From the NCBI GenBank assembly GCA_024278775.1, contig JAJRSP010000153.1, forward strand, positions 1 through 5,348: a DNA stretch of 5,348 bases, in the 5' to 3' direction. Of the stretch, positions 1 through 5,348 are shown one piece after another. Position 1 is the first letter of the stretch. Each line of letters opens with the position of its first letter. The position numbers and the translations under genes were made by a program. Below the pieces are notes generated by a model. It saw only the letters and a program-made list of their open reading frames with translations. It was not told the origin of the DNA and made no database searches. Origin of the DNA: Planctomycetota bacterium. Its GTDB lineage: Bacteria > Planctomycetota > Phycisphaerae > UBA1845.

Positions 1-1
1 C

Positions 2-634
2 GTGGACACCGGCGTGGTTCCCGAGTTGAACATTATTATCAAGGCCGACGTTGATGGTTCACTCGTCGCGTTGAAGCAGTCCCTCGCTGACATTCCGTCT
101 GATGAGGTGTTGTTGATGATCCGCCACGCGGCCGTCGGACCGGTGAATGACAGCGACGTGCTTCTTGCTGCTACGAGCGGCGGCATTGTGTTAGCGTATC
201 GTGTAGAGGTGCCGGTGGGCACGCGGCGTTTGGCCGAACAGCAACGGGTCGATATTCGAAGTTACCGTGTGATTTACGAATGCTGCGACGATGTTCGCAA
301 GGCGCTGTCGGGGCTGTTGTCGCCGGATACGCATATTGAGTCGCGGGCGACCATCGAGGTCCGGCAGGTTTTTCGGATTACCAAAGCGGGGATGGTGGCA
401 GGATCCTATGTGTCAGACGGCGTCGTGAATCGAAATCATTTTGTCAGGATTTTGCGAGACGGTGCGCTGCTTCGCGAGGGCTGCAAGTTTGCGTCCCTCA
501 AACACTTCAAGGATGACGTCAAGGAGGTCCGTGCGGGCTTGGAATGTGGCCTTCGGTTGGAGGGCTTTGATGACATTCATGTCGGCGACACACTTGAGAC
601 GTACGAGGTGATTGAGACCGCACGTTCACTTTAG
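2..634 (+). CDS. infB: Translation initiation factor IF-2, C-terminal part (5' truncated by window edge)
   Basis: This is the C-terminal 210 residues of IF-2, the GTPase that brings fMet-tRNA to the 30S subunit and promotes subunit joining. The GTPase domain lies upstream of the window; the first codon here is an internal GTG, not a start. Residues about 8-105 match domain III (C1): the KADVDGS motif at 14-20, then VGPVNDSDVLLA at 45-56, and SYRVIY at 87-92. Residues about 115-205 match the C2 beta-barrel that binds the formyl-methionyl end of the tRNA: EVRQVF at 119-124, the GVVNRN turn at 140-145, RILRDG at 149-154, SLKHFKDDVKEV at 165-176, ECG at 181-183 and GDTLE at 195-199. The frame closes with TAG at 632-634. 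Domain III departs somewhat from the usual pattern: TSGGIVLAYRV (58-68) stands where most IF-2 proteins have a SNAIIIGFNV-like strand. The family assignment is very secure. Confidence 0.97.
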   Translation: MDTGVVPELNIIIKADVDGSLVALKQSLADIPSDEVLLMIRHAAVGPVNDSDVLLAATSGGIVLAYRVEVPVGTRRLAEQQRVDIRSYRVIYECCDDVRKALSGLLSPDTHIESRATIEVRQVFRITKAGMVAGSYVSDGVVNRNHFVRILRDGALLREGCKFASLKHFKDDVKEVRAGLECGLRLEGFDDIHVGDTLETYEVIETARSL

Positions 635-695
635 CGCATGGTGACATTGTTTGCGTTTGTGCCGCTGCACTGTGACGGAAACCGCGATCTGAAGC

Positions 696-1850
696 ATGAT
701 CGAATTTAAGGCTGAGTGTGGTCATACGGTTCGTGCGCGGGACGAAGACGCCGGCGGAAGGGTGCGGTGTTCGTACTGTGGACGCGAAGCGGACGTGCCG
801 GATCAAAATGACGCCGGCGATCTCGATTTTCTGTTCCAGGATGTCGAACCGCAGGAAGAGCCGACCAAACGTCGACGGCGAAAACGAAAACCGAAACAAC
901 TGCGTGGTCGTGATCTGAAGCCGGGCGGTCTCGATCCCTTCGCGATCGTTCTCAAACTGTGCTACGTGACGGCTTTGATCGTCGTTTGCTGGGTGATTGT
1001 TACCAAGATGATCATGCCTCTGTTTGAGGATGGCGGCTTCGCCAACCGAAGCAAGTTGAGGCAGGTGGCTCGCACACCCCAACCGGCACCGGAGCCGCCG
1101 ACGAAACGAAGGACTCATGCGCCGTCGCCCGGGTTGATTGGTCGGACCGGCGCGAACGGTCTCTACGTGTCATCGACGCCGCCGGGCGCGACGGTGTTCG
1201 TTCTTGAATTGTCCAAAGCCCCGAAGGTGGGACGCATCCACGAGGTGAAAGGCGCTCAGAAGCATGACCCGAAATCCGGAACCATGAGGCTCTCGGACGG
1301 GACGTATGTGGTGGAGGTGGTGTTCCCCTGGAACCATTCGAGTTTTACGGACGAGTCGTTGTTCGATGCCGCAAATTACCTGAGGTTTCGTAAGAATGTG
1401 GAAAACGCGTCTTTCGAGCGGTGCGTGGAGTTAATGAAGGATTATTTTCTCCCCGACGAAGCGACGGACGTATTTATCGAAAAGACGGCTGGTCAGACGT
1501 ATCTGGTGAGGCAATATCGTCATGTCGTGGTGCGGCGCGGGCGATCGCAGGGGGTTCGGGCGCTCTTTTTGCCGAAGCTGAAAGTGGAAGAAGGGGCCAC
1601 GTGCGCGTTGGAGCCGCTGCTGCATGGGTATATTCCAGACAAGAAAAACTATGCGTTTGACGAAGCGCTTGTCCGCCGTGAACTGAAGTTTTACGAAGTC
1701 GCCCCGCAGGATATACGATTGGTCGTGGAGGCGTTATCGCGTATTGGAGAGATACCGTACGCTACACCCGATGGGCACACGCGGCTGTTCAAGATCGGCA
1801 TTTACGACGGAGAGTTTTTGGCCCCTGCGATTGAGAATCTGGGCCAATGA
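696..1850 (+). CDS. Membrane-anchored zinc-ribbon-like protein of unknown function
   Basis: I do not recognise a named family for this 384-residue protein. Residues 1-36 look like a small zinc ribbon, with C8, H10, C25 and C28 as candidate ligands (CGH ... CSYCG) followed by a DVP turn. The type is common at the N-termini of planctomycete proteins, although the usual first CxxC is here CxH. An acidic linker (40-56) leads to a strongly basic patch, KRRRRKRKPK (58-67), then one hydrophobic helix at about 82-109. By the positive-inside rule the zinc ribbon is cytoplasmic and residues 110-384 are outside. The outer part starts with a Pro-rich linker (129-145). A stretch at 155-210 (GLYVSSTPPGATVFV, then SDGTYVVEV) resembles a PEGA beta-domain, and the rest is unassigned. 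The start is bounded by an in-frame TGA at 690-692; only a weak GAAG precedes it. The gene lies between infB and ylxP and overlaps ylxP by four bases. The coding call is secure; function is unknown. Confidence 0.85.
   Translation: MIEFKAECGHTVRARDEDAGGRVRCSYCGREADVPDQNDAGDLDFLFQDVEPQEEPTKRRRRKRKPKQLRGRDLKPGGLDPFAIVLKLCYVTALIVVCWVIVTKMIMPLFEDGGFANRSKLRQVARTPQPAPEPPTKRRTHAPSPGLIGRTGANGLYVSSTPPGATVFVLELSKAPKVGRIHEVKGAQKHDPKSGTMRLSDGTYVVEVVFPWNHSSFTDESLFDAANYLRFRKNVENASFERCVELMKDYFLPDEATDVFIEKTAGQTYLVRQYRHVVVRRGRSQGVRALFLPKLKVEEGATCALEPLLHGYIPDKKNYAFDEALVRRELKFYEVAPQDIRLVVEALSRIGEIPYATPDGHTRLFKIGIYDGEFLAPAIENLGQ
1847..1850 (+). promoter_or_regulatory. ATGA stop-start overlap (translational coupling site)
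   Basis: The TGA stop of the zinc-ribbon membrane protein (1848-1850) shares bases with the ATG of the DUF503 gene (1847-1849). No strong Shine-Dalgarno sequence precedes this ATG, so reinitiation by ribosomes finishing the upstream gene is the likely way it is translated. The overlap is seen directly; coupling is inferred. Confidence 0.8.
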
Positions 1851-2128
1851 TCGTGGGGGTGTTGAGTGTGGATCTAGCCATCTTGGATGCGAGGAGCCTC
1901 AAGGACAAACGCCGCGTCTTGAAGAGCCTCAAGGATCGCGTTCGTCATCGGTTTAATGTGTCGGTGTCCGAGGTGGCGGATCATGATCTCATCAAGCGGG
2001 GGCGGCTGGGTGTGGCGATGGTGGCGTCAGAGTCACGACCGATTCATTCTCAGTTTGACAAAATCGTCGATCTGATCCGCTCTACGCCGAACGCCACGCT
2101 GATCGACTATGAACGCTCGATCTGGTAG
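1847..2128 (+). CDS. ylxP: DUF503 / YlxP-family protein
   Basis: This is a 93-residue protein of the DUF503 family. It opens with MIVGVLSVDLAI, continues with the family signature SLKDKRRVLKSLKDR (17-31), then FNVSVSEV (36-43), a GVAMVAS strand and a final IDYERSIW. Full length agrees with the family, which is about 90-100 residues. In Bacillus and many other bacteria the homologue (YlxP) lies in the nusA-infB operon just before rbfA, exactly as here. Its molecular role is poorly defined; the position argues for a part in ribosome assembly or translation. It starts inside the stop codon of the preceding membrane-protein gene and ends with TAG 60 bases before rbfA. The SLKD motif occurs twice, ten codons apart, which creates a 12-base direct repeat (1894-1905 and 1924-1935) that the protein motif explains. 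Confidence 0.93.
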   Translation: MIVGVLSVDLAILDARSLKDKRRVLKSLKDRVRHRFNVSVSEVADHDLIKRGRLGVAMVASESRPIHSQFDKIVDLIRSTPNATLIDYERSIW

Positions 2129-2188
2129 CGGACGGCGGTTCCGCAGGGAGCCGGGTGTCGTAGCAAACCATGGAGCCGGAAGATACGT

Positions 2189-2620
2189 ATGGGACAATAT
2201 CGAAAAGAAAGACTGGCTCACGTGATTCGAAACGTCGTGAGTTCGGCGATCACGCACCGCATCCACGATCCGCGCGTGGAGCCGCTGACGACGGTGACGC
2301 GCGTGGAGCTCTCGTCGGATTTGTATGTGGCTCGGGTGTACGTCACCGTGCCGGGTCGTGGTGTGGCCGAGCGCCGTACCGAAAAGGCGCTGCAGAGCGC
2401 GTCCGGTTTTATGCGGCGATTGCTGGCGAAGGAACTGACGATCCGGCACTGTCCGGAACTGAAATTTGAGATTGACGAGACCGTCAAGAGGGTTCAGGAG
2501 ACGATGGCACTGATTGACGAGCTCGGGTTGGAGTCGGATGCTGAAGCCGGTTCGTGCGACGATGAGGAAACCGAGTCTGACGTGGAACGGGGCGGGGGAG
2601 ATGGACGGATTGACGCCTGA
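2189..2620 (+). CDS. rbfA: 30S ribosome-binding factor A
   Basis: RbfA is a small KH-fold protein that binds the immature 30S subunit and helps process and mature the 5' end of 16S rRNA; it is also needed for cold adaptation in model bacteria. The 143-residue product shows the family pattern: an N-terminal basic helix (RKERLAHVIRNVVSSAI), the DPRVEPLTTVTRVELSSDL block at 27-45, the VARVYVTV strand at 47-54, ASGFMRRLLAKEL at 71-83, then the P-E-L-K-F strand and D-E-T around 90-97. The start is ATG 2189 with GGAAG at 2178-2182, six bases upstream. The C-terminal extension after about residue 114 is acidic and low in complexity (CDDEETESDVE), then glycine-rich; such variable tails are common outside the core fold. 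It follows the YlxP gene closely and closes the translation-factor group. The usual next gene, truB, is not present downstream. Confidence 0.96.
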   Translation: MGQYRKERLAHVIRNVVSSAITHRIHDPRVEPLTTVTRVELSSDLYVARVYVTVPGRGVAERRTEKALQSASGFMRRLLAKELTIRHCPELKFEIDETVKRVQETMALIDELGLESDAEAGSCDDEETESDVERGGGDGRIDA

Positions 2621-2700
2621 ATCTTACGGGTCGACCGGGTCTACGGACTGACCTGAGATGTGCGAATGGCGCGGGTGAATCACTGACTAGGAGTGTGCTC

Positions 2701-2707
2701 AGAGGGA
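2701..2707 (+). promoter_or_regulatory. Ribosome-binding site deciding the start of the HhH-GPD gene
   Basis: AGAGGGA lies nine bases before ATG 2717. The alternative in-frame GTG at 2693 overlaps the only nearby purine run (AGGAG, 2689-2693), so it has no usable spacing. This favours ATG 2717 and a protein beginning MKNGTAYAAK. Confidence 0.6.
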
Positions 2708-2716
2708 ACTTTGTCC

Positions 2717-3400
2717 ATGAAGAACGGGACGGCATACGCCGCAAAGCTCAAAAAGGTGTACGCGAAACAAAAGCAACTGGTGGGGCCCGTGGAGGTGCCG
2801 GAGCCCGATGATGCCATGGTCCAGTTGGCCGAGGGTATTTTGGGTGTTGCCAACGGGGTTGATTTTGCCCACCGTCTTGTCAGTCGGATGTTGACCAACG
2901 TGGTGGGTTGGAATGAGGCTCGTGTATCCAATGTGTTTGAGCTTCAGCGAGCGGCGGGCGATTCTGTGGAGAGTCACAAACCGTATTACGAGCGATTGCT
3001 GCGTGCGTTGCAGTCGGTCTATTACCATGAAAACAAAATGTCGCTCGATCGGTTGCGGTCTATCGGTCGTCGAGAGGGGCGGAGCTTGTTGGAGAGCCTG
3101 GACGGCGTGGATGAATACGCCGTGGCCTCGGTGGTTTTGTGGAGCCTGGGTGGTCACGCCATTCCGGTGTGCGATCGGCTGCTCGAAGCGCTGAAAACGG
3201 CGGATGTCGTCCACCCGGATGCATCGCGGGCGGAAGTGCAGGCGTTTCTGGAGCGGCACATTCCCGCAGCCGAGGCTAAAACGTTTTGCCTGACCATGCG
3301 GTCCTTCACGGCCCCGAAGCGTGGGGCGAAAACCCCGGCGAAAAAAACTACCAAGAAAACCACTAAGGCGTCCGGTCGTTCGACGTCGAGAAAAAAATAG
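2717..3400 (+). CDS. Endonuclease III-like HhH-GPD protein with lysine-rich tail, apparently lacking catalytic residues
   Basis: The 227-residue product resembles the helical HhH-GPD fold of base-excision DNA glycosylases and endonuclease III. A basic N-terminus (YAAKLKKVYAKQKQ, 7-20) is followed by a helical region. A helix-hairpin-helix-like stretch, LESLDGVDEYAVASVVLWSL, lies at 125-144, and then AIPVCDRLLEAL at 148-159. In endonuclease III the hairpin reads LPGVGxKTA with a catalytic Lys, and the next motif is VDTHVxR with a catalytic Asp. Here no Lys sits in the hairpin and the Asp position is C152, with D153 next to it. Only one Cys (191) lies after the domain, so the C-terminal 4Fe-4S loop is absent. 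I recall similar planctomycete proteins annotated as endonuclease III-like, with PVDE at this site. Residues 198-227 form a tail with 12 Lys/Arg, 7 Thr and no acidic residue, including KKTTKKTT, like a histone H1 tail. A DNA-binding, possibly non-catalytic, role is inferred. GTG 2693 is a less likely start. Confidence 0.8.
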   Translation: MKNGTAYAAKLKKVYAKQKQLVGPVEVPEPDDAMVQLAEGILGVANGVDFAHRLVSRMLTNVVGWNEARVSNVFELQRAAGDSVESHKPYYERLLRALQSVYYHENKMSLDRLRSIGRREGRSLLESLDGVDEYAVASVVLWSLGGHAIPVCDRLLEALKTADVVHPDASRAEVQAFLERHIPAAEAKTFCLTMRSFTAPKRGAKTPAKKTTKKTTKASGRSTSRKK

Positions 3401-3404
3401 CCGT

Positions 3405-3427
3405 CCGGGTTGCGGTGCGATACCCGG
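3405..3427 (+). other. Possible hairpin after the HhH-GPD gene
   Basis: CCGGGT (3405-3410) and ACCCGG (3422-3427) can pair as a six-base stem around an 11-base loop, starting five bases after the stop codon. No T-run follows, so it does not qualify as an ordinary Rho-independent terminator. It may be a weak 3' end structure or chance in GC-rich sequence. Confidence 0.3.
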
Positions 3428-3491
3428 CAGCAAGCTCGGGGCCGTAGGAAACAGGGTGGTGGTTGCGGGGGCCGCGGGAGCTCTTTCGCAC

Positions 3492-3497
3492 GGAGGG
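3492..3497 (+). promoter_or_regulatory. Ribosome-binding site of the TPR lipoprotein gene
   Basis: GGAGGG lies six bases before ATG 3504 and is the best Shine-Dalgarno match in the window. It fixes the start of a frame that is otherwise open further upstream without a stop. Confidence 0.75.
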
Positions 3498-3503
3498 TTT
3501 TCC

Positions 3504-5348
3504 ATGAGACGTACGGATTGTCGACGCCTATCGCCGGGCTTGGTGGAGGTGGTGGCTGTTGGTACCATGATGCTGTTCGTGTGGGGCTGCGCCTCGACGG
3601 GTACGGCGAGCGTGGTGCCTGCGGCCCCCCCAGCGGTGGATTCCAAAGCCACGCTTCCCCTGTCGCAGATCGAACCCACGGTGTCGATTCCGGTAGCACC
3701 GGAGTCACTACGTCCGTTGTCGGAGCGTGCGGGGCGACGGCTCGCTAAGGCGGAGACGTTTGTGGCGGCGCAGCGCTTTACCGAAGCTTCGATCGAGTTG
3801 GAGCGGGCGATGCGGTACGAGCCGAACCATCCGCAAATTCACGCGGCGTTGGCTTTGTTGCATTGGAGGGCCCGGAACATCGAGCGCGCCAAGGATCACG
3901 CCGGGCGGGCCATCGAGGCGAATCCGGCGGCGGCCGCGCCTCATTATGTCCTCGCACGGTGCCACCTCGAACGCGGCGATCGGGTCAACGCGATCACCTC
4001 GTTTCGCCGGGCGCTGCTCTGCCCGGACTTCTCGACCAATTTCGAAATTGCGGCATTGACGCGATACCATCTAGCCTCCGCGTTGTCCGGGGAAGGTTAT
4101 GCGGCTGCTGCGCTCGAGCAGCTCGACGCCTTTGAGGTTTTGGTGTCCGATGTGGTGGCGACCATGGAGGGTTCTGAGCTTCGTTCCTTGCTTCAGGGGA
4201 AACGGGCGCCGCTGGTACGTATGCGGGCAGATCTGTTGGAGCAACTCGGGCGTTATGCCGATGCGGCCGAGGCACTTCGCCGACTTGATCTGGACGGTCA
4301 AACTGATGTGGAGACCTCCGTACGGTTGACGCGGCTGCTTCTGCGGGCCGGAGATACGGCGGGGGCGTTGGAGGCCGTACGGCAGATTCAGTCGGATGAG
4401 CCTGAGGTGATCGATTTGCTCTTTTTGATTCACGAAAAGAGAGGTAAACCGAAAGATACTCTGGATGATCTCCGATCGCGCATGGCGCTTCGCCCTGACA
4501 ACATCGCGCTATCAAAGGCGCTGGTGGATGTGCAGCTCAAACTCGGTATGGTGGACGAAGCACTGGCCGGGCTGCGCCAACACGTGGCGCTACACTCCAA
4601 CGATCTAGAGGCACCGGATCGGCTGGTGGAGCTTCTGCTGGATCATGATCAACGGTCGGAGGCGATGCAAGTATGTGCCGATGCGATTCGGCGTTCGGTT
4701 GATCGGGTGCCGGAATGTGTGGAGCGTATCGCGTCGCGGGTCGCTGCCGACGGTCACGCTACGTCTGATCGCGCGACTACGTCGGACACGGATTATGCCC
4801 GGTGTTACTTGATGGCCAGGGTATCGGCGGCGCTTGGCCACGAAGACCGTGCGCTCTCCTGGCTCGAGCGGAGCCATGAGCTTGTCCCCAAGTTCCTCCC
4901 GACGCGGGTGGCATTGGCCGAGGCCTATATCCATCGTTTCCGGTACGATGATGCCCTGGCCGTGGCTCGGCGTGTCGATGAATCGAGCCCGGAAGAGGTA
5001 CCGCTCGAACGTTTGCTCGGTATGGTGTACGAGCGGCTCGATGAGTTGTCTCTCGCCGCGGTCCACTTTCGTGCGGCCACTCAGCTCGACCGGAGTGACA
5101 CCGACTCTATGTTCGCCCTCGCTCAGGTGTACCGCCGGAGCGGCAAGACCAACCTTGCCCAGCGGCAGCTTCGCGTGTTGCTCAGTGCCAAACCCGGGTA
5201 CGAAGAAGCACGCGAGCTTCTCGCGGTGATGTATATGCGAGAGGGAAAGGGCAAGCAGGCCTTCGAGCAGATTGAAGCGTTGAAGAAGTATTCAGACAAG
5301 CCCACCACGATCGCCCGGTGTGAAACGCTTCTCAATAGCGATCTCCGA
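3504..5348 (+). CDS. TPR-repeat lipoprotein (3' truncated by window edge)
   Basis: The frame from ATG 3504 stays open for 615 codons to the last base, so the C-terminus is missing. Residues 1-28 look like a lipoprotein signal: arginines at 2, 3, 7 and 8, a hydrophobic run at 13-27 (interrupted by E15) and FVWGC with C29 as the lipidated residue. W27 is unusual at the -2 position. A Pro/Ala/Val-rich linker (32-70) leads to about 13 tetratricopeptide-like helical pairs. The clearest are 76-109 (ending ALERAM-like LERAMRYEPNH), 110-143, 144-176, 334-366, 465-498, 499-532, 533-566 and 567-600; more degenerate ones lie at 184-213, 236-263, 269-300, 368-398 and 431-464. A non-repeat linker occupies about 399-430. 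TPR arrays bind protein partners, so a scaffold role at the cell envelope is inferred; the partner is unknown. Base 3504 is 103 bases after the HhH-GPD gene. Confidence 0.9.
   Translation, partial: MRRTDCRRLSPGLVEVVAVGTMMLFVWGCASTGTASVVPAAPPAVDSKATLPLSQIEPTVSIPVAPESLRPLSERAGRRLAKAETFVAAQRFTEASIELERAMRYEPNHPQIHAALALLHWRARNIERAKDHAGRAIEANPAAAAPHYVLARCHLERGDRVNAITSFRRALLCPDFSTNFEIAALTRYHLASALSGEGYAAAALEQLDAFEVLVSDVVATMEGSELRSLLQGKRAPLVRMRADLLEQLGRYADAAEALRRLDLDGQTDVETSVRLTRLLLRAGDTAGALEAVRQIQSDEPEVIDLLFLIHEKRGKPKDTLDDLRSRMALRPDNIALSKALVDVQLKLGMVDEALAGLRQHVALHSNDLEAPDRLVELLLDHDQRSEAMQVCADAIRRSVDRVPECVERIASRVAADGHATSDRATTSDTDYARCYLMARVSAALGHEDRALSWLERSHELVPKFLPTRVALAEAYIHRFRYDDALAVARRVDESSPEEVPLERLLGMVYERLDELSLAAVHFRAATQLDRSDTDSMFALAQVYRRSGKTNLAQRQLRVLLSAKPGYEEARELLAVMYMREGKGKQAFEQIEALKKYSDKPTTIARCETLLNSDLR

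Noticed and set aside
638..709. A 23-codon frame (MVTLFAF...) bridging infB and the zinc-ribbon gene
   Set aside because: It has no Shine-Dalgarno sequence and no recognisable content, and its overlap with the next start can be chance. A coupling leader peptide is possible but unsupported.
519..1118. Minus-strand open frame (199 codons) across the end of infB and the zinc-ribbon gene
   Set aside because: It overlaps the conserved IF-2 C-terminus and the start of the next gene; its translation is Arg/His/Ser/Pro-rich with no recognisable domain.
1894..1935. 12-base direct repeat GAGCCTCAAGGA, 30 bases apart in the DUF503 gene
   Set aside because: The spacing is exactly ten codons and both copies encode the SLKD element of the conserved family signature, so the protein explains it.
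2128..2144. GCGGA/TCCGC inverted repeat at the end of the DUF503 gene
   Set aside because: Only five base pairs with no T-run, and transcription must continue into rbfA; not a credible terminator.
2621..2716. Gap between rbfA and the HhH-GPD gene inspected for a terminator or promoter
   Set aside because: Only short inverted repeats such as GGTCGACC (2629-2636) are present, with no T-run and no convincing -35/-10 pair.
2699..3679. Long minus-strand open frame (326 codons) opposite the HhH-GPD gene
   Set aside because: It is antisense to a gene with recognisable fold and a ribosome-binding site, has low-complexity Arg/His/Pro-rich translation and no family resemblance. It is a shadow of GC-rich codon use.

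Overview
The window (5,348 bases, moderately GC-rich) reads as a bacterial chromosomal segment around the translation-factor cluster infB - ylxP (DUF503) - rbfA, all on the + strand. Several traits suggest a planctomycete, perhaps Phycisphaerae-like. They are an unusual zinc-ribbon/membrane protein set inside the cluster, a divergent HhH-GPD glycosylase-like protein with a lysine-rich tail, and a large TPR lipoprotein. The placement rests on protein style recalled from the families, not on any search, so it is tentative.

Layout: 2-634 is the C-terminal third or less of translation initiation factor IF-2, running in from upstream. 696-1850 encodes an unrecognised 384-residue protein with an N-terminal Cys/His zinc-ribbon-like motif, a highly basic stretch, one membrane helix and a large domain predicted to lie outside the cytoplasm. 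Its stop overlaps the start of the DUF503/YlxP gene (1847-2128) by four bases (ATGA). rbfA (2189-2620) follows after 60 bases. The second half holds an endonuclease III-like HhH-GPD protein (2717-3400) that lacks the recognisable catalytic residues and the Fe-S cysteines. After it comes a TPR-repeat lipoprotein (3504 to the window end), which stays open to the last base and is therefore incomplete.

InfB, YlxP and RbfA act in ribosome maturation and translation initiation: IF-2 delivers initiator tRNA, RbfA matures the 30S subunit, and YlxP is a conserved small companion of the cluster. The membrane zinc-ribbon protein is translationally linked to this set but has no evident translation role. 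The last two genes are each preceded by a gap of about 100 bases with its own ribosome-binding site. They may be co-transcribed or separate; no convincing promoter or Rho-independent terminator is visible. I see no RNA genes, mobile elements, CRISPR arrays or attachment sites, and no gene-free stretch longer than about 105 bases. I do not see a clear new multi-gene system. The most unusual items are the inserted membrane zinc-ribbon gene and the apparently non-catalytic, histone-tail-like HhH protein.
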